From NCBI RefSeq assembly GCF_007954585.1, contig NZ_CP042382.1:992001-1056000 (forward strand): 64,000 bases of DNA, in the 5' to 3' direction. The stretch's first letter is position 1; each line of letters starts with the position of its first letter. The stretch is from Pistricoccus aurantiacus (GTDB taxonomy: Bacteria > Pseudomonadota > Gammaproteobacteria > Pseudomonadales > Halomonadaceae). Made by a program: the position numbers and the translations under genes. Under the pieces are notes generated by a model. That model searched no databases, was not told the origin of the DNA, and worked only from the letters and a program-made list of their open reading frames with translations. This document shows positions 46,163-58,472 of this stretch, one piece after another.

Positions 46163-46621
46163 ATGAATGATGCCACCTCACTGCTCGCCGAATACTGGGC
46201 CATTGGATTCTTTGTTTTCGCGGTAATCGCCCTTTGTGCCTTCATGATCATCGCCGCCAGCCTGCTCGGTGGGCGAAGCCAAGGCCGCAGCAAGAATATT
46301 CCCTTCGAAAGCGGCATCATCGGTGCCGGCAGCGCGCGCCAGCGCTTTTCCATCCAGTTCTATATGGTCGCGATGCTCTTCGTGATCTTCGATATCGAAG
46401 CGGTTTTCCTGTTCGCCTGGGCGATTTCCGTGCGTGAGGTCGGCTGGGCGGGATTCTGGGGGGCGGCAATCTTCATCATTATTCTGTTGGCGGGTCTGAT
46501 TTACGATAGTCGAGTCGGCGCCCTCAGTTGGGCGCCTCAGGGCAGCGACAAGCTACACCGGGGGTCGTCCGGCAAGGCGCAGGCAAGGCGTGCCCCGAGC
46601 GAGACTCAGCAGCAGCGTTAG
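46163..46621 (+). CDS. nuoA: NADH-quinone oxidoreductase subunit A
   Basis: First gene of the complex I operon. The 152-residue membrane protein has three helices, and [19 protein letters not shown] and [17 protein letters not shown] are the family landmarks (NuoA/ND3). NuoA belongs to the membrane arm at the junction with the peripheral arm. The C-terminal 30 or so residues are a polar tail. The ATG at 46163 is preceded by GGGACAG. nuoB follows 37 bases later. Confidence 0.95.
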   Translation: MNDATSLLAEYWAIGFFVFAVIALCAFMIIAASLLGGRSQGRSKNIPFESGIIGAGSARQRFSIQFYMVAMLFVIFDIEAVFLFAWAISVREVGWAGFWGAAIFIIILLAGLIYDSRVGALSWAPQGSDKLHRGSSGKAQARRAPSETQQQR

Positions 46622-46658
46622 ATACTGCCTTCAACGTGTTTCAGGCGGGAGAAACTTC

Positions 46659-47339
46659 ATGGCATATACCCTGACTCGGGCAGACGATGCGGCGGCGGCG
46701 GAAAATGCTCAATACCCATTGGGCAAGCGTCAGCGCGTCGAGGATCCGATGAAGCAGCAGGTGCACCGCAGCGTGTTCACCGGCAAGCTCGAAGAGGTGC
46801 TCAACTCCGCGGTCAACTGGGGGCGCAAGAATTCTTTGTGGCCCTATAACTTCGGGCTCTCCTGCTGCTATGTGGAGATGACCACCGCCTTCACCGCCCC
46901 CCACGATATCGCGCGCTTCGGTGCGGAAGTCATCCGCGCCTCCCCGCGCCAGGCGGACTTCATGGTCATCGCCGGCACCTGCTTTTTGAAGATGGCGCCG
47001 GTCATACAGCAGCTCTATGACCAGATGCTCGAACCCAAGTGGGTGATTTCCATGGGCTCCTGCGCCAACTCCGGCGGCATGTACGATATCTATTCCGTGG
47101 TGCAGGGTGTCGACAAGTTTCTGCCGGTGGATGTCTACGTGCCCGGTTGCCCGCCCAGGCCCGAGGCCTTTCTGCAGGGGCTTCAGCTGCTCCAGGATTC
47201 GATTCAGGAAGAGCGGCGGCCGCTTTCCTGGGTGGTGGGTGACCAGGGCGTCTACCGAGCGGAGATGCCCTCCCAGCGAGAGAAGCATCGAGACCAGCGT
47301 ATCCAGGCCACGGAGCTGCGTACCCCGGACAGCATCTGA
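46659..47339 (+). CDS. nuoB: NADH-quinone oxidoreductase subunit B
   Basis: A 226-residue protein that holds iron-sulfur cluster N2 next to the quinone site. The four ligands are visible: the tandem cysteines in [10 protein letters not shown], the third in [13 protein letters not shown] and the fourth in [15 protein letters not shown] precedes the ATG at 46659. An open frame continues upstream into the nuoA end and is not conserved. Confidence 0.97.
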   Translation: MAYTLTRADDAAAAENAQYPLGKRQRVEDPMKQQVHRSVFTGKLEEVLNSAVNWGRKNSLWPYNFGLSCCYVEMTTAFTAPHDIARFGAEVIRASPRQADFMVIAGTCFLKMAPVIQQLYDQMLEPKWVISMGSCANSGGMYDIYSVVQGVDKFLPVDVYVPGCPPRPEAFLQGLQLLQDSIQEERRPLSWVVGDQGVYRAEMPSQREKHRDQRIQATELRTPDSI

Positions 47340-47407
47340 GACAGTCGTCGAGACAGTAGCTGATTCGCCCATCGAGCCACTTACCTTTAGAGAGAATTTC
47401 CGTTGCC

Positions 47408-49204
47408 ATGAGCGTCGAGAACCCCGCTTCCAGTGCCGTCGATATCCGCCGCGGTGGGTCAGCCGATAACGACTCTCTCGTCGAGAAATTGATCGCGCGC
47501 TTCGGCGACCAGGTACTTTTCCAGCAAGCGACCCTGACCGGCATGCCGGTACTCTGGGTGACTCGTGGTGCCCTGGTCGAGGTGCTGGATACCTTACGGC
47601 GCCTTCCGCAGCCTTTTGAAATGCTGTTCGACCTGTCCGTCACCGACGAGCGGCTGCGCGGCTATCGCGAAGGCTTGCCGGATGCGGATTTCACGGTGTT
47701 CTACCAGCTGCTTTCCGTCTCCGGCAACCGCGATATCATGCTCAAGGTGGCGCTTTCCGAGCAGGATCCAGTCTTGCCCACGGTGATCGCCATCTATCCC
47801 AACGCCAACTGGTACGAGCGGGAAGCCTGGGACATGTTCGGTATTCATTTCGAGGGTCATCCGAACCTGTACCGTATCCTGATGCCGCCTACCTGGCAGG
47901 GCCATCCGCTGCGCAAGGACCATCATGCCCGAGCCACGGAGTTCGACCCTTACACTCTGACCGTGGAAGGTCAGGACAAGGAGCAGCAGGCGCTCAAGTT
48001 CAAGCCGGAAGATTGGGGAATGCGTCGGCGAAACGACGACACCGAGTTCATGTTCCTGAACCTGGGGCCCAACCACCCTTCCGCCCACGGCGCCTTTCGT
48101 ATCGTACTGCAGCTCGACGGGGAGGAAATCATCGACTGTGTGCCGGATATCGGCTATCACCATCGGGGCGCGGAAAAGATGGCGGAGCGCCAGTCCTGGC
48201 ACAGCTTCATTCCCTATACCGACCGCATCGACTACGTGGGCGGGGTGATGAACAACCTGCCCTATGTGCTGGCGGTGGAGAAGCTCGCGGGCATTCAGGT
48301 GACGGAGCGTGCTCAGACCATTCGTGTGATGATGGCGGAAGTGTTCCGCATCACCAGCCACCTGCTATTCCTGGGTACCTATCTGCAGGATCTTGGCGCC
48401 ATGTCGCCGGTATTCTTCACCTTTACTGATCGACAGAAGGCCTATGACGTGATCGAGGCCATCACCGGTTTTCGTATGCACCCGGCCTGGTATCGCATCG
48501 GCGGCACAATGCAGGATCTGCCGAAGGGCTGGGATAAGCTAATGCAGGGTTTCGTGGATTGGATGCCCAAGCGTCTCGACGAATACGAGCGGGCAATGAT
48601 GGAAAATTCCTTGGTGCGCGATCGCACCAAGCATATCGCCGCCTTCGATACCGCCAACGCCCTAGCCTGGGGCGTGACCGGCCCCAACCTGCGCGCCACC
48701 GGCTGCGACTTCGACCTTCGCAAGAAGCGTCCCTATTCCGGCTACGAGAATTTCGATTTCGAGATACCGCTGGGCCACAACGGCGACGCCTTCGATCGCG
48801 GCCAGCTGCGTATCGAGGAGATGCGTCAGAGTGTGAGAATCATCCAGCAGTGCATCGATCACATGCCCGCGGGTGATTACAAGGCGGACCATCCGCTGAC
48901 CACGCCGCCGCCTCGGGAAAAGATGCTGCAGCATATCGAGACACTGATCACCCACTTCCTGCAGGTATCCTGGGGGCCGGTGCTCAAGCCCAACGAGTCG
49001 CTCCAGATGATCGAGGCGACCAAGGGCATCAATAGCTACTACCTGACCAGCGACGGCAGCACCATGAGCTATCGCACGCGCATCCGCACGCCGAGTTTCC
49101 CGCATCTGCAGCAGATTCCCCAACTGATGCGCGGCGGCTTCGTGCCGGATCTGATCGCGCACCTGGGCAGTATCGATTTCGTCATGGCCGACGTGGACCG
49201 CTGA
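47408..49204 (+). CDS. nuoCD: NADH-quinone oxidoreductase subunit C/D, fused
   Basis: A 598-residue fusion of NuoC and NuoD, as in E. coli (about 600). The C part (to about residue 190) contains [20 protein letters not shown] and LRKDH. The D part begins near 210 with [20 protein letters not shown], and continues with [20 protein letters not shown], the quinone-site histidine region. The gap to nuoB is 68 bases. The fusion is typical of enterobacterial and related gammaproteobacteria. Confidence 0.97.
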   Translation: MSVENPASSAVDIRRGGSADNDSLVEKLIARFGDQVLFQQATLTGMPVLWVTRGALVEVLDTLRRLPQPFEMLFDLSVTDERLRGYREGLPDADFTVFYQLLSVSGNRDIMLKVALSEQDPVLPTVIAIYPNANWYEREAWDMFGIHFEGHPNLYRILMPPTWQGHPLRKDHHARATEFDPYTLTVEGQDKEQQALKFKPEDWGMRRRNDDTEFMFLNLGPNHPSAHGAFRIVLQLDGEEIIDCVPDIGYHHRGAEKMAERQSWHSFIPYTDRIDYVGGVMNNLPYVLAVEKLAGIQVTERAQTIRVMMAEVFRITSHLLFLGTYLQDLGAMSPVFFTFTDRQKAYDVIEAITGFRMHPAWYRIGGTMQDLPKGWDKLMQGFVDWMPKRLDEYERAMMENSLVRDRTKHIAAFDTANALAWGVTGPNLRATGCDFDLRKKRPYSGYENFDFEIPLGHNGDAFDRGQLRIEEMRQSVRIIQQCIDHMPAGDYKADHPLTTPPPREKMLQHIETLITHFLQVSWGPVLKPNESLQMIEATKGINSYYLTSDGSTMSYRTRIRTPSFPHLQQIPQLMRGGFVPDLIAHLGSIDFVMADVDR

Positions 49205-49206
49205 CT

Positions 49207-49776
49207 ATGTCTAGTACTCATATGTCTGATACGCAAATGTCCGATACCCGTTCGAGCGCCGTCGCTGTCGCGACCGCCGCCGGCAATATCGCCACCGACG
49301 GCGACGGCTTCGTCCTTCACGGGGATGACCGCCGCGCCATGCTCACGGAGCGCGATCATTACGAGCAGCCCCAGGCCGCCTGCATCGAGGCGCTGAAGAT
49401 CGTGCAGAAGCGCCACGGCTGGGTGCCGGACGGGGCGATTCCCGCCATCGCCGAGACCCTGGGCATCGGCCCGGCGGACGTGGAGGGCGTCGCCACCTTC
49501 TATAGCTTGATTTTCCGTCAGCCGGTGGGACGGCACGTGATCCTGCTGTGCGACAGCAGTTCCTGTTTCCTGACCGGCTACGAAGAGCTTAGCGACGCCC
49601 TGAGCGAACAGTTGGGTATTCGCTTCGGCCAGACCACCGAGGACAATCGCTTCACCCTGCTGCCGGTGTGCTGCCTGGGGGCTTGCGACCGAGGACCGGC
49701 AATGATGATCGATGAAGATACCTTCGGCCCCATCGCGCCGGAAGATCTGAGCGAACTTCTGGAGGCCTATCCATGA
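49207..49776 (+). CDS. nuoE: NADH-quinone oxidoreductase subunit E
   Basis: A 189-residue thioredoxin-like subunit carrying the [2Fe-2S] cluster N1a. The ligands are in [12 protein letters not shown] and [11 protein letters not shown]. The N-terminus has three in-frame ATGs within 11 codons in a repeated Met-Ser-Asp-Thr pattern, and the conserved part starts near residue 46, so the true start is uncertain. It begins two bases after nuoCD and overlaps nuoF by four. Confidence 0.94.
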   Translation: MSSTHMSDTQMSDTRSSAVAVATAAGNIATDGDGFVLHGDDRRAMLTERDHYEQPQAACIEALKIVQKRHGWVPDGAIPAIAETLGIGPADVEGVATFYSLIFRQPVGRHVILLCDSSSCFLTGYEELSDALSEQLGIRFGQTTEDNRFTLLPVCCLGACDRGPAMMIDEDTFGPIAPEDLSELLEAYP

Positions 49777-51149
49777 ACGCCATACCCGAGCATTCCCGGC
49801 TGCGCTACCACTGCCAGCTGCGCCAGGGCGCCGAGGAGCGCCGAGCGGAGACCCATCCGCTGACCTGGCGGCTGCGACAGGACGGCGCCCGTATCGGCCT
49901 CGACGAGTATCGGCAGAAGGATGGCTATCAAGGCGCGATTCGCACCCTGGAGCAGCACTCCCCCGGCGACGTGATCGATATCATGAAGGAGGCCAACGTA
50001 CGCGGCCGGGGCGGCGGCGGCTTCTCCGCCGGGGTCAAGTGGAGCCTGACCCAGGTGGGAGATCATCTGCCTCGGGGCTATGTGCTCTGCAACGCGGATG
50101 AAATGGAGCCGGGTACCTTCAAGGATCGCCTGCTGCTGGAGCAGCAGCCGCACCTGCTGATCGAGGGCATGATCATCGCAGGCTATGCCAACCGTTCCCA
50201 GTACGGTTATGTCTTCCTGCGAAGGGAATACGTCGAGGCGGCCCGCTCCGTGGCCCTGGCCATCGAGGAGGCTCGCGAAGCGGGACTTTTGGGAAATGAT
50301 GTCGCCGGCAGCGGCTTCGATTTCGATATCGCCCTGCACACCGGCGCCGGGCGCTATATCTGCGGCGAGGAAACCGCCCTGATCAATTCCCTGGAAGGCA
50401 AGCGCGCCAACCCCCGCAACAAGCCGCCGTTTCCGGGGCAGTCCGGTGCCTGGGGCAAGCCCACGGTGGTCAACAACGTCGAGACCCTGTGCAACGCCCC
50501 GGCGGTGATGCAGCACGGCGCGGCCTGGTATCAGGGCCTGTCCGGCGGGCTGAGCGAAGACGGCGGCACCAAGCTCTACGGAATCTCCGGCCTGGTGGAG
50601 CGCCCGGGGCTGTGGGAGCTGCCCATCGGCACCACCGGTCGGGAAATCCTCGAGCGGGCCGGCGGCATGCGCGAGGGCCATACCCTCAAGACCTGGCTGC
50701 CCGGCGGTGGCAGTACCGGTTTTCTGCTGCCGGAACACCTCGATCTGGCGATGGATTTCGATACCATCGGCGAGTACGGCAGCCGCATGGGCACGGGATT
50801 GATGGCGGTGGTCAGCGAGCGTCAGAGCGTTATCTCGCTGCTGCGCAATCTGGAGCAGTTCTTCGCTCGAGAGTCCTGCGGCTGGTGCACGCCCTGCCGC
50901 GACGGACTGCCCTGGACGGTAAAGATTCTCCAGGCGATCGAGCGCGGCGAGGGGGAGCAGGGGGATATCGAGATCCTCGAGCAGCACGCCACGGATCTCG
51001 GTCCCGGACGTACCTTCTGCGCTCACGCCCCCGGGGCGGCCATGCCGCTGGAGTCCGCGATCCGGCATTTCCGCGCGGATTTCGAGGCGGGCATCTCGCA
51101 CCCGAAACGTGCCGCCCATGCGGACCCGATCCCGGTGGGACAGGTATGA
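49773..51149 (+). CDS. nuoF: NADH-quinone oxidoreductase subunit F
   Basis: The NADH-oxidising subunit, 458 residues (E. coli 445), with FMN and the [4Fe-4S] cluster N3. [13 protein letters not shown] is the nucleotide-binding glycine loop near residue 75, [17 protein letters not shown] follows, and [15 protein letters not shown] holds three of the N3 cysteines. ATGA overlap with nuoE. Confidence 0.97.
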   Translation: MNAIPEHSRLRYHCQLRQGAEERRAETHPLTWRLRQDGARIGLDEYRQKDGYQGAIRTLEQHSPGDVIDIMKEANVRGRGGGGFSAGVKWSLTQVGDHLPRGYVLCNADEMEPGTFKDRLLLEQQPHLLIEGMIIAGYANRSQYGYVFLRREYVEAARSVALAIEEAREAGLLGNDVAGSGFDFDIALHTGAGRYICGEETALINSLEGKRANPRNKPPFPGQSGAWGKPTVVNNVETLCNAPAVMQHGAAWYQGLSGGLSEDGGTKLYGISGLVERPGLWELPIGTTGREILERAGGMREGHTLKTWLPGGGSTGFLLPEHLDLAMDFDTIGEYGSRMGTGLMAVVSERQSVISLLRNLEQFFARESCGWCTPCRDGLPWTVKILQAIERGEGEQGDIEILEQHATDLGPGRTFCAHAPGAAMPLESAIRHFRADFEAGISHPKRAAHADPIPVGQV

Positions 51150-51236
51150 GGGCAGAGGCATGAGATTAATCATGATTCAGGTGCCGGGAGACAGGTTACA
51201 GACATGCCTGGCCATATCCGGGCAGGGAGGGGACTG

Positions 51237-53984
51237 ATGGCGACGATTCACGTGGACGGCAAGGCCTACGAGGTGGACGGGGCAGACAATCTGCTGCACG
51301 CCTGCCTGTCCCTGGGCCTGGACATTCCCTATTTCTGCTGGCATCCGGCCATGGGCAGTGTCGGTGCCTGTCGTCAGTGCGCGGTCAAGCAGTACAAGGA
51401 CAAGGACGATACCCAGGGCAAGCTGGTGATGTCCTGCATGACCCCTGCCACGGACGACAGCTGGATCGCCATCGACGACGAGGAAGCCAAGGCGTTTCGC
51501 GAGAACGTCATCGAATGGCTGATGACCTATCACCCGCACGATTGCCCGGTCTGCGAGGAGGGCGGTCACTGTCATCTGCAGGACATGACGGTAATGACCG
51601 ACCATGACCGCCGGCGCTATCGCTTTCGCAAGCGCACCCACCGCAACCAGTATCTGGGGCCGTTCATTGCCCACGAGATGAACCGCTGCATCAACTGCTA
51701 TCGCTGCGTGCGTTTCTACGACGACTATGCCGGTGGAAAGGATCTGGGCGTCTTCGGCATGAACAACAATCTGTATTTCGGTCGCCATCGAGAAGGCACC
51801 CTGGAAAGCCCTTTCTCCGGCAATCTGACGGAAGTCTGTCCCACCGGTGTGTTCACGGATCAGACCCATTCGGATCACTACACCCGCAAATGGGATCTGC
51901 AGTTCGCGCCGAGTATCTGCCATCAGTGCGCCATGGGCTGCAACATCAGCCCGGGAGAGCGCTACGGCGAGATCCGACGTATCGAGAACCGCTACCACGG
52001 CGAGCTCAACCGCTATTTCCTCTGCGACCGTGGGCGCTTCGGCTATGGCTATGTCAATCGTGCGGACCGACCACGGCAGCCGGAGTGGCGTAATGAGCGA
52101 GAAGACGAGACTGTCACTCTGGAGGTGGACCCGGCGCTGGATCGCGGCGCGGATCTGCTGCGCAGCGCCAAGCGAATGATCGGTATCGGTTCGCCTCGGG
52201 CCAGCCTGGAAAGCAATCACCAGCTGATCAAGCTGGTGGGCAGGGAGAACTTCTCCACCGGCATCGCCGCTCGGGAGCTGGCCTGCCTAGAGCACATGGC
52301 GGAACTCGAGCGGTCCTGCGGCCTGCCGATTCCTACCTTGCGCGAGGTGGAAGAACACGACGCGGTGCTGGTGCTGGGGGAGGACCTGATTCAGAGCGCC
52401 GCGCGGCTGGCCCTGAGCGTGCGTCAGGCGGTGCTGGGGCGCCGGGACGCCTTGGCGGATGAGCGCGGTATCCCGCAGTGGAACGCGGAAGCGGTCAAGA
52501 TACTGGCCCAGGATGCCCGGCATCCGCTGTATATCGCCTATCCCGCCGCCACCCAGCTGGACGGCATCGCCGCGGACAGCCGTCGTCTGGCGCCGCAGGA
52601 TATCGCTCGGCTAGGTTTCGCCATCGCCAATGCCATCGACGGAAACTCCCCCCGGGTCGACGATCTTGATGAAGCATTAAAAGAAATCGTCGATACGGTC
52701 GCCGGCCGGCTGATGGCAGCGGAAAAGCCGCTGGTGATCAGCGGCGGTTCCCTGGAGTCCACCCAGATACTCGATGCGGCGGGTAACATCGCCCGAGCGC
52801 TGTCCCGGCGTGCCAAGCGCGCCGGTCTGATGCTGGTACGCCGGGAAGCCAACAGCACCGGCCTTGCCATGCTCGGAGGCCAGCCCCTGGAATGGGCGCT
52901 GGATGAAGTCGCCGACGGTCGCGCGGACGCCCTGGTGGTGCTGGAAAACGACCTTTACGCCCGGCTGCCGGAGGCTCGGGTGGATGCTGCCCTGAGCAAG
53001 GCGGATAGGCTGGTGGTGCTGGATCATCAGCGTACCCGTACCTGGCAGCAGGCACTCTTGGGCCTGCCGGCGGCCAGCTTCGCCGAGGCGGATGGCACCC
53101 TGGTCAACATGGAAGGCCGCGCCCAGCGGTTCTTTCAGGTCTACGACCCGCGCTACCTGCGCCCGGAATGTCGTATTCACGAAAGCTGGCGCTGGCTGCA
53201 TACCTTGCGTGCCAGCCTGCGAAGAGACACGGACAGCGCCGTCACCCTGGACGACATGACCGAGGCCTGTGCCCGGGATTATCCCGCCCTGGCAGAGATT
53301 CTGGTCGCTTCCCGAGGGTCGGACTATCGCGTGCGGGGAGTCAAGCTGGCTCGAGCCCCGCATCGTTACAGCGGGCGCACCTCAATGCGGGCGAATCTCA
53401 GCGTCAGCGAGCCCCGCGCTCCTCAGGATCCGGATACGGCATTCGCCTTTTCCATGGAGGGATACAGTGGTTTCGATCGGCCGCGCAAGGAAGTGCCCTT
53501 CGCCTGGGCACCGGGCTGGAACTCCCCCCAGGCCTGGAACAAGTTCACCGACGAGGTGGGCGGTCATCTGCGGGCCGGCGATCCGGGCGCGCGTCTGGTG
53601 ACTCCGCGCCCGGGCAGCTACGCCTATGCCAGCGATATCCCCACGGCCTTCATGCCGGATCGGGACAGCTGGCAGGTGCTGGTATTGCCGCGCCTGTTCG
53701 GCGGCGAGGAAAACTCCTCGCGATCCACCCCCATCGGCGATCGCGCGGCATCCCCGAGTCTTGGCCTGTCGAGAGAGGACGCCAAGCGACTGGGGGTCGA
53801 GGAGGGCGCGTCATTGACGCTGGAGCTCGAGGATGCTCGCCTGACTCTGCCGCTGCGCTGCGACGAGCAGCTGCCCAGCGGTATCGTCAGCGTGCCGGCG
53901 GGAGTCAGCAGCGAGTTCGTCAACGGCGAGCGCGGGCGTCTCAAGGTGCTCGATACCGCCGCTGCGGTCGAGGAGGTACGCTAA
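51237..53984 (+). CDS. nuoG: NADH-quinone oxidoreductase subunit G
   Basis: A 915-residue subunit (E. coli 908). Near the N-terminus are the [2Fe-2S] ligands ([18 protein letters not shown]), the histidine-coordinated cluster ([18 protein letters not shown]), and the N4-type pair ([10 protein letters not shown] with CPTGVF). A further cluster is held by CHQCAMGCN, and the molybdopterin-like domains follow without the cofactor. The ATG at 51237 follows GGGAGGGG. An ATG 33 bases upstream lacks conservation. The 87 bases between nuoF and nuoG hold no gene. Confidence 0.96.
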   Translation: MATIHVDGKAYEVDGADNLLHACLSLGLDIPYFCWHPAMGSVGACRQCAVKQYKDKDDTQGKLVMSCMTPATDDSWIAIDDEEAKAFRENVIEWLMTYHPHDCPVCEEGGHCHLQDMTVMTDHDRRRYRFRKRTHRNQYLGPFIAHEMNRCINCYRCVRFYDDYAGGKDLGVFGMNNNLYFGRHREGTLESPFSGNLTEVCPTGVFTDQTHSDHYTRKWDLQFAPSICHQCAMGCNISPGERYGEIRRIENRYHGELNRYFLCDRGRFGYGYVNRADRPRQPEWRNEREDETVTLEVDPALDRGADLLRSAKRMIGIGSPRASLESNHQLIKLVGRENFSTGIAARELACLEHMAELERSCGLPIPTLREVEEHDAVLVLGEDLIQSAARLALSVRQAVLGRRDALADERGIPQWNAEAVKILAQDARHPLYIAYPAATQLDGIAADSRRLAPQDIARLGFAIANAIDGNSPRVDDLDEALKEIVDTVAGRLMAAEKPLVISGGSLESTQILDAAGNIARALSRRAKRAGLMLVRREANSTGLAMLGGQPLEWALDEVADGRADALVVLENDLYARLPEARVDAALSKADRLVVLDHQRTRTWQQALLGLPAASFAEADGTLVNMEGRAQRFFQVYDPRYLRPECRIHESWRWLHTLRASLRRDTDSAVTLDDMTEACARDYPALAEILVASRGSDYRVRGVKLARAPHRYSGRTSMRANLSVSEPRAPQDPDTAFAFSMEGYSGFDRPRKEVPFAWAPGWNSPQAWNKFTDEVGGHLRAGDPGARLVTPRPGSYAYASDIPTAFMPDRDSWQVLVLPRLFGGEENSSRSTPIGDRAASPSLGLSREDAKRLGVEEGASLTLELEDARLTLPLRCDEQLPSGIVSVPAGVSSEFVNGERGRLKVLDTAAAVEEVR

Positions 53985-54985
53985 TGAATTGGGTCGCACT
54001 GCGCCCGGACTGGTTGACGCCGGCGGTGGTGGAGATCGCTATCGCCATGATTCAAGCGCTGGTCATTCTGCTGGCGGCGGTTCTCATCGGCGCGGTACTC
54101 ACCGTGGTAGAGCGGCGGCTGCTGGGCCTGTGGCAGGATCGCTACGGCCCCAACCGAGTCGGTCCCTTCGGTTCCCTGCAGTTGATCGCCGACATGATCA
54201 AGATTTTCTTCAAGGAGGACTGGATACCGCCTTTCGCGGATCGGCCGATCTTCGTGCTGGCCCCCGCCATCGCCATGGCGTCGCTGCTGTTGTCCTTCAT
54301 CATCATTCCTATCACCCCGGGCTGGGGCGTGGCGGACTGGAACATCGGTCTGCTGTTCTTCCTGGCCATGGGCGGTGTCAACGTCTACGCGGTGCTGCTG
54401 GGGGGTTGGTCCAGCGGCAACAAGTACGCACTGATCGGCGCCATGCGCTCCTCCGCGCAGACGATCTCCTACGAAGTGTTCATGGGGCTTTCGCTGATGG
54501 GGGTAGTAGCCGTCGCCGGCTCCTTCAACATGCGTGAGATCGTCAACGCTCAGGAGGGCTTGTGGTTCGTGATACCCCAATTCCTCGGTTTCTGTAACTT
54601 CTTGATTGCCGGTTTTGCGGTAACTCACCGTCACCCCTTCGATCAGCCGGAGGCGGAGCAGGAATTGGCGGATGGCTACCACGTCGAATACTCCAGCATG
54701 AAATTCGGCATGTTCTTCATCGGCGAATACGTCGGCATGCTGCTGGTGTCGGCGCTGATCGTGACCCTGTTCTTCGGCGGCTGGCACGGACCGCTGCTGC
54801 CGCCGATCGTCTGGTTCATGCTCAAGACCAGCATTTTTCTGATGCTGTTTATCCTGGTGCGGGCTGCGCTGCCTCGGCCGCGTTATGACCGAGTAATGAC
54901 CTTCGGCTGGATCGTCTGTCTGCCGCTGACCCTGATCAATCTGCTGGTGACCGGTGCGGTGATCCTGCTCACCGCACCGGCTTGA
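53984..54985 (+). CDS. nuoH: NADH-quinone oxidoreductase subunit H
   Basis: A 333-residue membrane subunit with eight helices, at the base of the quinone channel. Landmarks are [18 protein letters not shown] and [20 protein letters not shown], followed by [11 protein letters not shown]. The ATG shares its A with the nuoG stop codon (TAATG) and is preceded by GAGGAGG. An upstream frame in phase with nuoH runs through nuoG but is not real. Confidence 0.97.
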   Translation: MNWVALRPDWLTPAVVEIAIAMIQALVILLAAVLIGAVLTVVERRLLGLWQDRYGPNRVGPFGSLQLIADMIKIFFKEDWIPPFADRPIFVLAPAIAMASLLLSFIIIPITPGWGVADWNIGLLFFLAMGGVNVYAVLLGGWSSGNKYALIGAMRSSAQTISYEVFMGLSLMGVVAVAGSFNMREIVNAQEGLWFVIPQFLGFCNFLIAGFAVTHRHPFDQPEAEQELADGYHVEYSSMKFGMFFIGEYVGMLLVSALIVTLFFGGWHGPLLPPIVWFMLKTSIFLMLFILVRAALPRPRYDRVMTFGWIVCLPLTLINLLVTGAVILLTAPA

Positions 54986-55013
54986 AGCGACTGTCAAACA
55001 AGGAGCAACCGCC

Positions 55014-55553
55014 ATGTACAAGGGGCTCTTGAAAGGCACCTGGTCTCAGCTGCGCACCCTGGGCATGATCTTCATGCACAGCTTTCGCAAGCGCGAGACT
55101 CTCAACTATCCCGAGGAAAAGGTGCCTCTGCCGCCGCGCTATCGCGGGCGTATCGTGCTGACCCGGGACCCGGACGGCGAGGAGCGCTGCGTGGCTTGCA
55201 ACTTGTGCGCCGTGGCCTGTCCCGTGGACTGCATTTCCCTGCAGAAAGGGGAGAAGGAAGACGGCCGCTGGTATCCGGAGTTCTTCCGCATCAATTTCTC
55301 TCGCTGCATCTTTTGCGGCATGTGCGAAGAGGCCTGTCCGACCTCCGCCATCCAACTGACGCCGGACTTTGAGATGAGCGAATACCGCCGTCAGGAGCTG
55401 GTGTACGAGAAAGAGGATCTTCTGATCAGCGGTCCGGGAAAGGATCACGACTACCACTTCTACAAGGTGGCGGGGCTGGCCATCGCCGGCAAGGACAAGG
55501 GACGAGCGCAGAACGAGGCGGAACCGATCGACGTCACCACCCTGCTGCCCTGA
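55014..55553 (+). CDS. nuoI: NADH-quinone oxidoreductase subunit I
   Basis: A 179-residue peripheral subunit with two [4Fe-4S] clusters, N6a and N6b. The ferredoxin motifs are [15 protein letters not shown] and [15 protein letters not shown], with all eight cysteines present. It starts 28 bases after nuoH. Confidence 0.97.
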   Translation: MYKGLLKGTWSQLRTLGMIFMHSFRKRETLNYPEEKVPLPPRYRGRIVLTRDPDGEERCVACNLCAVACPVDCISLQKGEKEDGRWYPEFFRINFSRCIFCGMCEEACPTSAIQLTPDFEMSEYRRQELVYEKEDLLISGPGKDHDYHFYKVAGLAIAGKDKGRAQNEAEPIDVTTLLP

Positions 55554-55590
55554 ACGACCTGGCACGCCATCGGCGACTGAAGGAGAGGAC

Positions 55591-56184
55591 ATGGAATTTG
55601 CGTTTTACCTGAGCGGCCTGGTCGCGGTGCTGGCGACCCTGGGAGTCATCACCAATCCCAATCCGGTGCACGGAGTGCTGTACCTGGTGGTATCGCTGCT
55701 GGCGGTGGCCATGGTGTTCTTCTCCCTGGGCGCGCCCTTTGCCGGCGCCCTGGAAATCATCGTCTACGCCGGGGCGATCATGGTGCTGTTCGTGTTCGTG
55801 GTGATGATGCTCAATCTGGGGCAGGCGGCGGTGGCCCAGGAACGGGCCTGGTTGAATCCACGCACCTGGCTGGGCCCCTCGCTGCTGGCCGCCTTCCTGC
55901 TGTTGACACTGATCGGCACGCTATGGCGCGGCGACGCGGGCATGATGATCGAGGGTGAGCCGCTGACCGCCAAGGCCGTCGGCACGACTCTGTTCGGCCC
56001 CTGGCTGCTGGTGGTGGAGCTGGGGGCGCTGCTGCTGCTGGCAGCGCTGGTGACCGCCTCTCACGTGGGGCGATTGACGCCGTATTCCGCCCCCGCCGAG
56101 GGGCGCAAGGCCGGCGAAAAGAAACCGTCGACCAGCGCGGGCGCCGAGTCGGTTCCGCAATCCGCACGCGAGGAGGGTCTATGA
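55591..56184 (+). CDS. nuoJ: NADH-quinone oxidoreductase subunit J
   Basis: A 197-residue membrane subunit with five helices. The segment [20 protein letters not shown], a conserved pi-bulge helix of ND6-type subunits, is present near residue 55. A polar tail of about 30 residues closes the protein. It overlaps nuoK by four bases. Confidence 0.96.
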   Translation: MEFAFYLSGLVAVLATLGVITNPNPVHGVLYLVVSLLAVAMVFFSLGAPFAGALEIIVYAGAIMVLFVFVVMMLNLGQAAVAQERAWLNPRTWLGPSLLAAFLLLTLIGTLWRGDAGMMIEGEPLTAKAVGTTLFGPWLLVVELGALLLLAALVTASHVGRLTPYSAPAEGRKAGEKKPSTSAGAESVPQSAREEGL

Positions 56185-56489
56185 ACGGCGTACCCATGGA
56201 GCACGGTCTGGTATTGGCCGCGGTGCTGTTCGCCCTGGGGCTGGCGGGGCTGATGTTTCGCCGCAACATGATCTTCGTGCTGATGAGTCTTGAAATCATG
56301 CTCAATTCCGCCGGGCTTGCGTTCATCGTCGCCGGTACCGGCTGGAACCAGCCGGAAGGCCAGGCCATGTTTCTGCTGGTGATCACCCTGGCGGCGGCGG
56401 AGGCAAGCGTGGGACTGGCATTGCTGATTCAACTGCAGCATCGCTTCAAGTCCTTGGATATCGATGCGGCCAGCAGGATGCGTGGATAA
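56181..56489 (+). CDS. nuoK: NADH-quinone oxidoreductase subunit K
   Basis: A 102-residue subunit with three helices (ND4L-type). The membrane glutamates lie in [15 protein letters not shown] and [17 protein letters not shown], both in the usual places. The nuoL ATG shares the last base of its stop codon. Confidence 0.97.
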   Translation: MNGVPMEHGLVLAAVLFALGLAGLMFRRNMIFVLMSLEIMLNSAGLAFIVAGTGWNQPEGQAMFLLVITLAAAEASVGLALLIQLQHRFKSLDIDAASRMRG

Positions 56490-58369
56490 TGGAACTGACG
56501 ACTTCGTTGCCTTCGACGGCGCTGCTTCTTGCGCTGACTTTTCTGCTGCCCCTGGCGGGGACGTTGATCCTGGCTTTTTCCCGGGGCACCCTGGGCTATC
56601 GGGCCAGTAGTCTGGTGGGGGTGGGCAGCGTAGGCCTGGCCGCCTTGGCCACGGCACTGCTGGCGCTGGGCTTTGCCGCCGATCCAAAGGCTCAGGACGT
56701 TACCCTCTGGACCTGGATCGCCGTGGGGGATTTTCAGCCCACCATCGGGCTGGCTCTGGACGGGCTATCCTTGACCATGCTCGGCATCATCACCGGGGTG
56801 GGCTTTCTGATCCACCTGTTCGCCGCCTGGTACATGCGGGGCGAGGAGGGTATCACCCGTTTCTACACCTACATGAACCTGTTCGTCTTCAGCATGGTGC
56901 TGCTGGTGCTGGGGGACAACCTGCTGCTGCTGTTCCTAGGCTGGGAAGGCGTCGGCATGTGCAGCTATCTGCTGATCGGCTACTACTATCAGGACAATGC
57001 CAACGGCTGGGCGGGATTCAAGGCCTTCATCATCACCCGCATCGGCGATGTATTCCTGGCCATCGGCATGTTTCTGCTGTTCGCTCGTCTGGGCACCCTG
57101 GATATCGCCGAAATCCTCGAGCTTGCGCCGCAGCTTTGGAATCGCGGCGACGTCATGGTGGAAATCGCCGCCTTCCTGCTGCTGGGCGGCGCCCTAGGGA
57201 AATCCGCTCAGTTGCCGCTGCATACCTGGTTGGCGGACGCCATGGCCGGCCCTACGCCGGTTTCCGCACTGATCCATGCCGCCACCATGGTCACCGCCGG
57301 GGTCTACCTGATCGCGCGCATGCACGGGGTGTTCGAACTGGCGCCGGTGGCGCTTTACACCACCGGGGTGATCGGCGCCCTGACCCTGCTGATGGCAGGC
57401 TTCGCCGCTCTGGCTCAGACTGACATCAAGCGGGTGCTGGCCTATTCCACCATGAGTCAGATCGGCTACATGTTCCTGGCGCTGGGCGCCGGCGCCTATG
57501 AAGCGGCGATCTTCCATCTGATGACCCACGCCTTCTTCAAGGCGCTGTTGTTCCTTTCCGCCGGGGCGGTGATCGTCAGCTGTCATCACGAGCAGGATAT
57601 GCGCCGCCTGGGCGGATTATGGCGGAAACTGCCCATGGCCTACATGGGCTTTATTGTCGGTGGTGCCGCCCTGGCGGCCCTGCCGCTGGTCAGCGCCGGC
57701 TTCTACAGCAAGGATGAAATTCTCTGGCAGGAGCTGGTGACCGGACACCCCTGGCTGCTGCTGGCGGGCTTGATTGGCGCCTTCCTGACTTCGCTTTACA
57801 CCCTGCGCTTGATTGTCGGCATCTTCCATGGCCGAGCCAGGAGTCACAACGCGCATCACGCCAAGGCCGGGCGCGGCCTGGCCCATGGCCTGCCCCTGGT
57901 GGTGCTGGCGGTGCTCTCGACCTTTCTCGGCGCCTGGATCGATCTACCCTTGGAACGGGTCTTGCCGGCGCCGGCGGAAGGCGACGAATCCTTGTATCTG
58001 ATACTGGAAATCGTCGCCGCCAGCGTGGCGATTCTGGGACTCTTGCTGGGCGCCTGGCTGTTTGTGGCCAAGCGGGCATGGCTCTCGCGGGTGTCCCGCA
58101 AGGGTCTTGGAGGCGGACTCTGGACCTTGTGGAACCGGGCTTGGGGCTTCGACGCGCTGTTCAACGGCCTGGTGGTGTGGCCTTATCGCGCCCTGGTCTG
58201 GCTGCTGCAAAGTGATCTTGCGGACGGCATCTTCCGCGCCTTCGCGCGACTGGTGCAGATTCTGCACGTCGGGGCAGCCAAGACTCAGAATGGCAAGCTG
58301 CGCCACTACGCCACCTCCATGGTGCTGGGGGCCACGCTGATACTGCTGACCCTGGCGCTGGCAATCTAG
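56489..58369 (+). CDS. nuoL: NADH-quinone oxidoreductase subunit L
   Basis: A 626-residue antiporter-like subunit (E. coli 613) with about 16 helices. Landmarks are [17 protein letters not shown] near residue 150, with the proton-channel glutamate, [15 protein letters not shown], and [15 protein letters not shown]. The lateral helix and a C-terminal helix of ND5 type follow. It overlaps nuoK by one base. A 103-base gap separates it from nuoM. Confidence 0.97.
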   Translation: MELTTSLPSTALLLALTFLLPLAGTLILAFSRGTLGYRASSLVGVGSVGLAALATALLALGFAADPKAQDVTLWTWIAVGDFQPTIGLALDGLSLTMLGIITGVGFLIHLFAAWYMRGEEGITRFYTYMNLFVFSMVLLVLGDNLLLLFLGWEGVGMCSYLLIGYYYQDNANGWAGFKAFIITRIGDVFLAIGMFLLFARLGTLDIAEILELAPQLWNRGDVMVEIAAFLLLGGALGKSAQLPLHTWLADAMAGPTPVSALIHAATMVTAGVYLIARMHGVFELAPVALYTTGVIGALTLLMAGFAALAQTDIKRVLAYSTMSQIGYMFLALGAGAYEAAIFHLMTHAFFKALLFLSAGAVIVSCHHEQDMRRLGGLWRKLPMAYMGFIVGGAALAALPLVSAGFYSKDEILWQELVTGHPWLLLAGLIGAFLTSLYTLRLIVGIFHGRARSHNAHHAKAGRGLAHGLPLVVLAVLSTFLGAWIDLPLERVLPAPAEGDESLYLILEIVAASVAILGLLLGAWLFVAKRAWLSRVSRKGLGGGLWTLWNRAWGFDALFNGLVVWPYRALVWLLQSDLADGIFRAFARLVQILHVGAAKTQNGKLRHYATSMVLGATLILLTLALAI

Positions 58370-58472
58370 CCTGGCCGGCGGCTGAAACAAGGGTGCAGGC
58401 ATTCATGGGTAATGGGTTCGAGGAAAAGGGAATGCGCTTTAACGCGGACTACGCAGACGGGATGCAACGCTT

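Noticed and set aside
53168-53983. In-frame upstream extension of nuoH through the nuoG coding region
   Set aside because: The family start of NuoH ([10 protein letters not shown]) at 53984 has its own GAGGAGG site. The extension is nuoG read in another frame.
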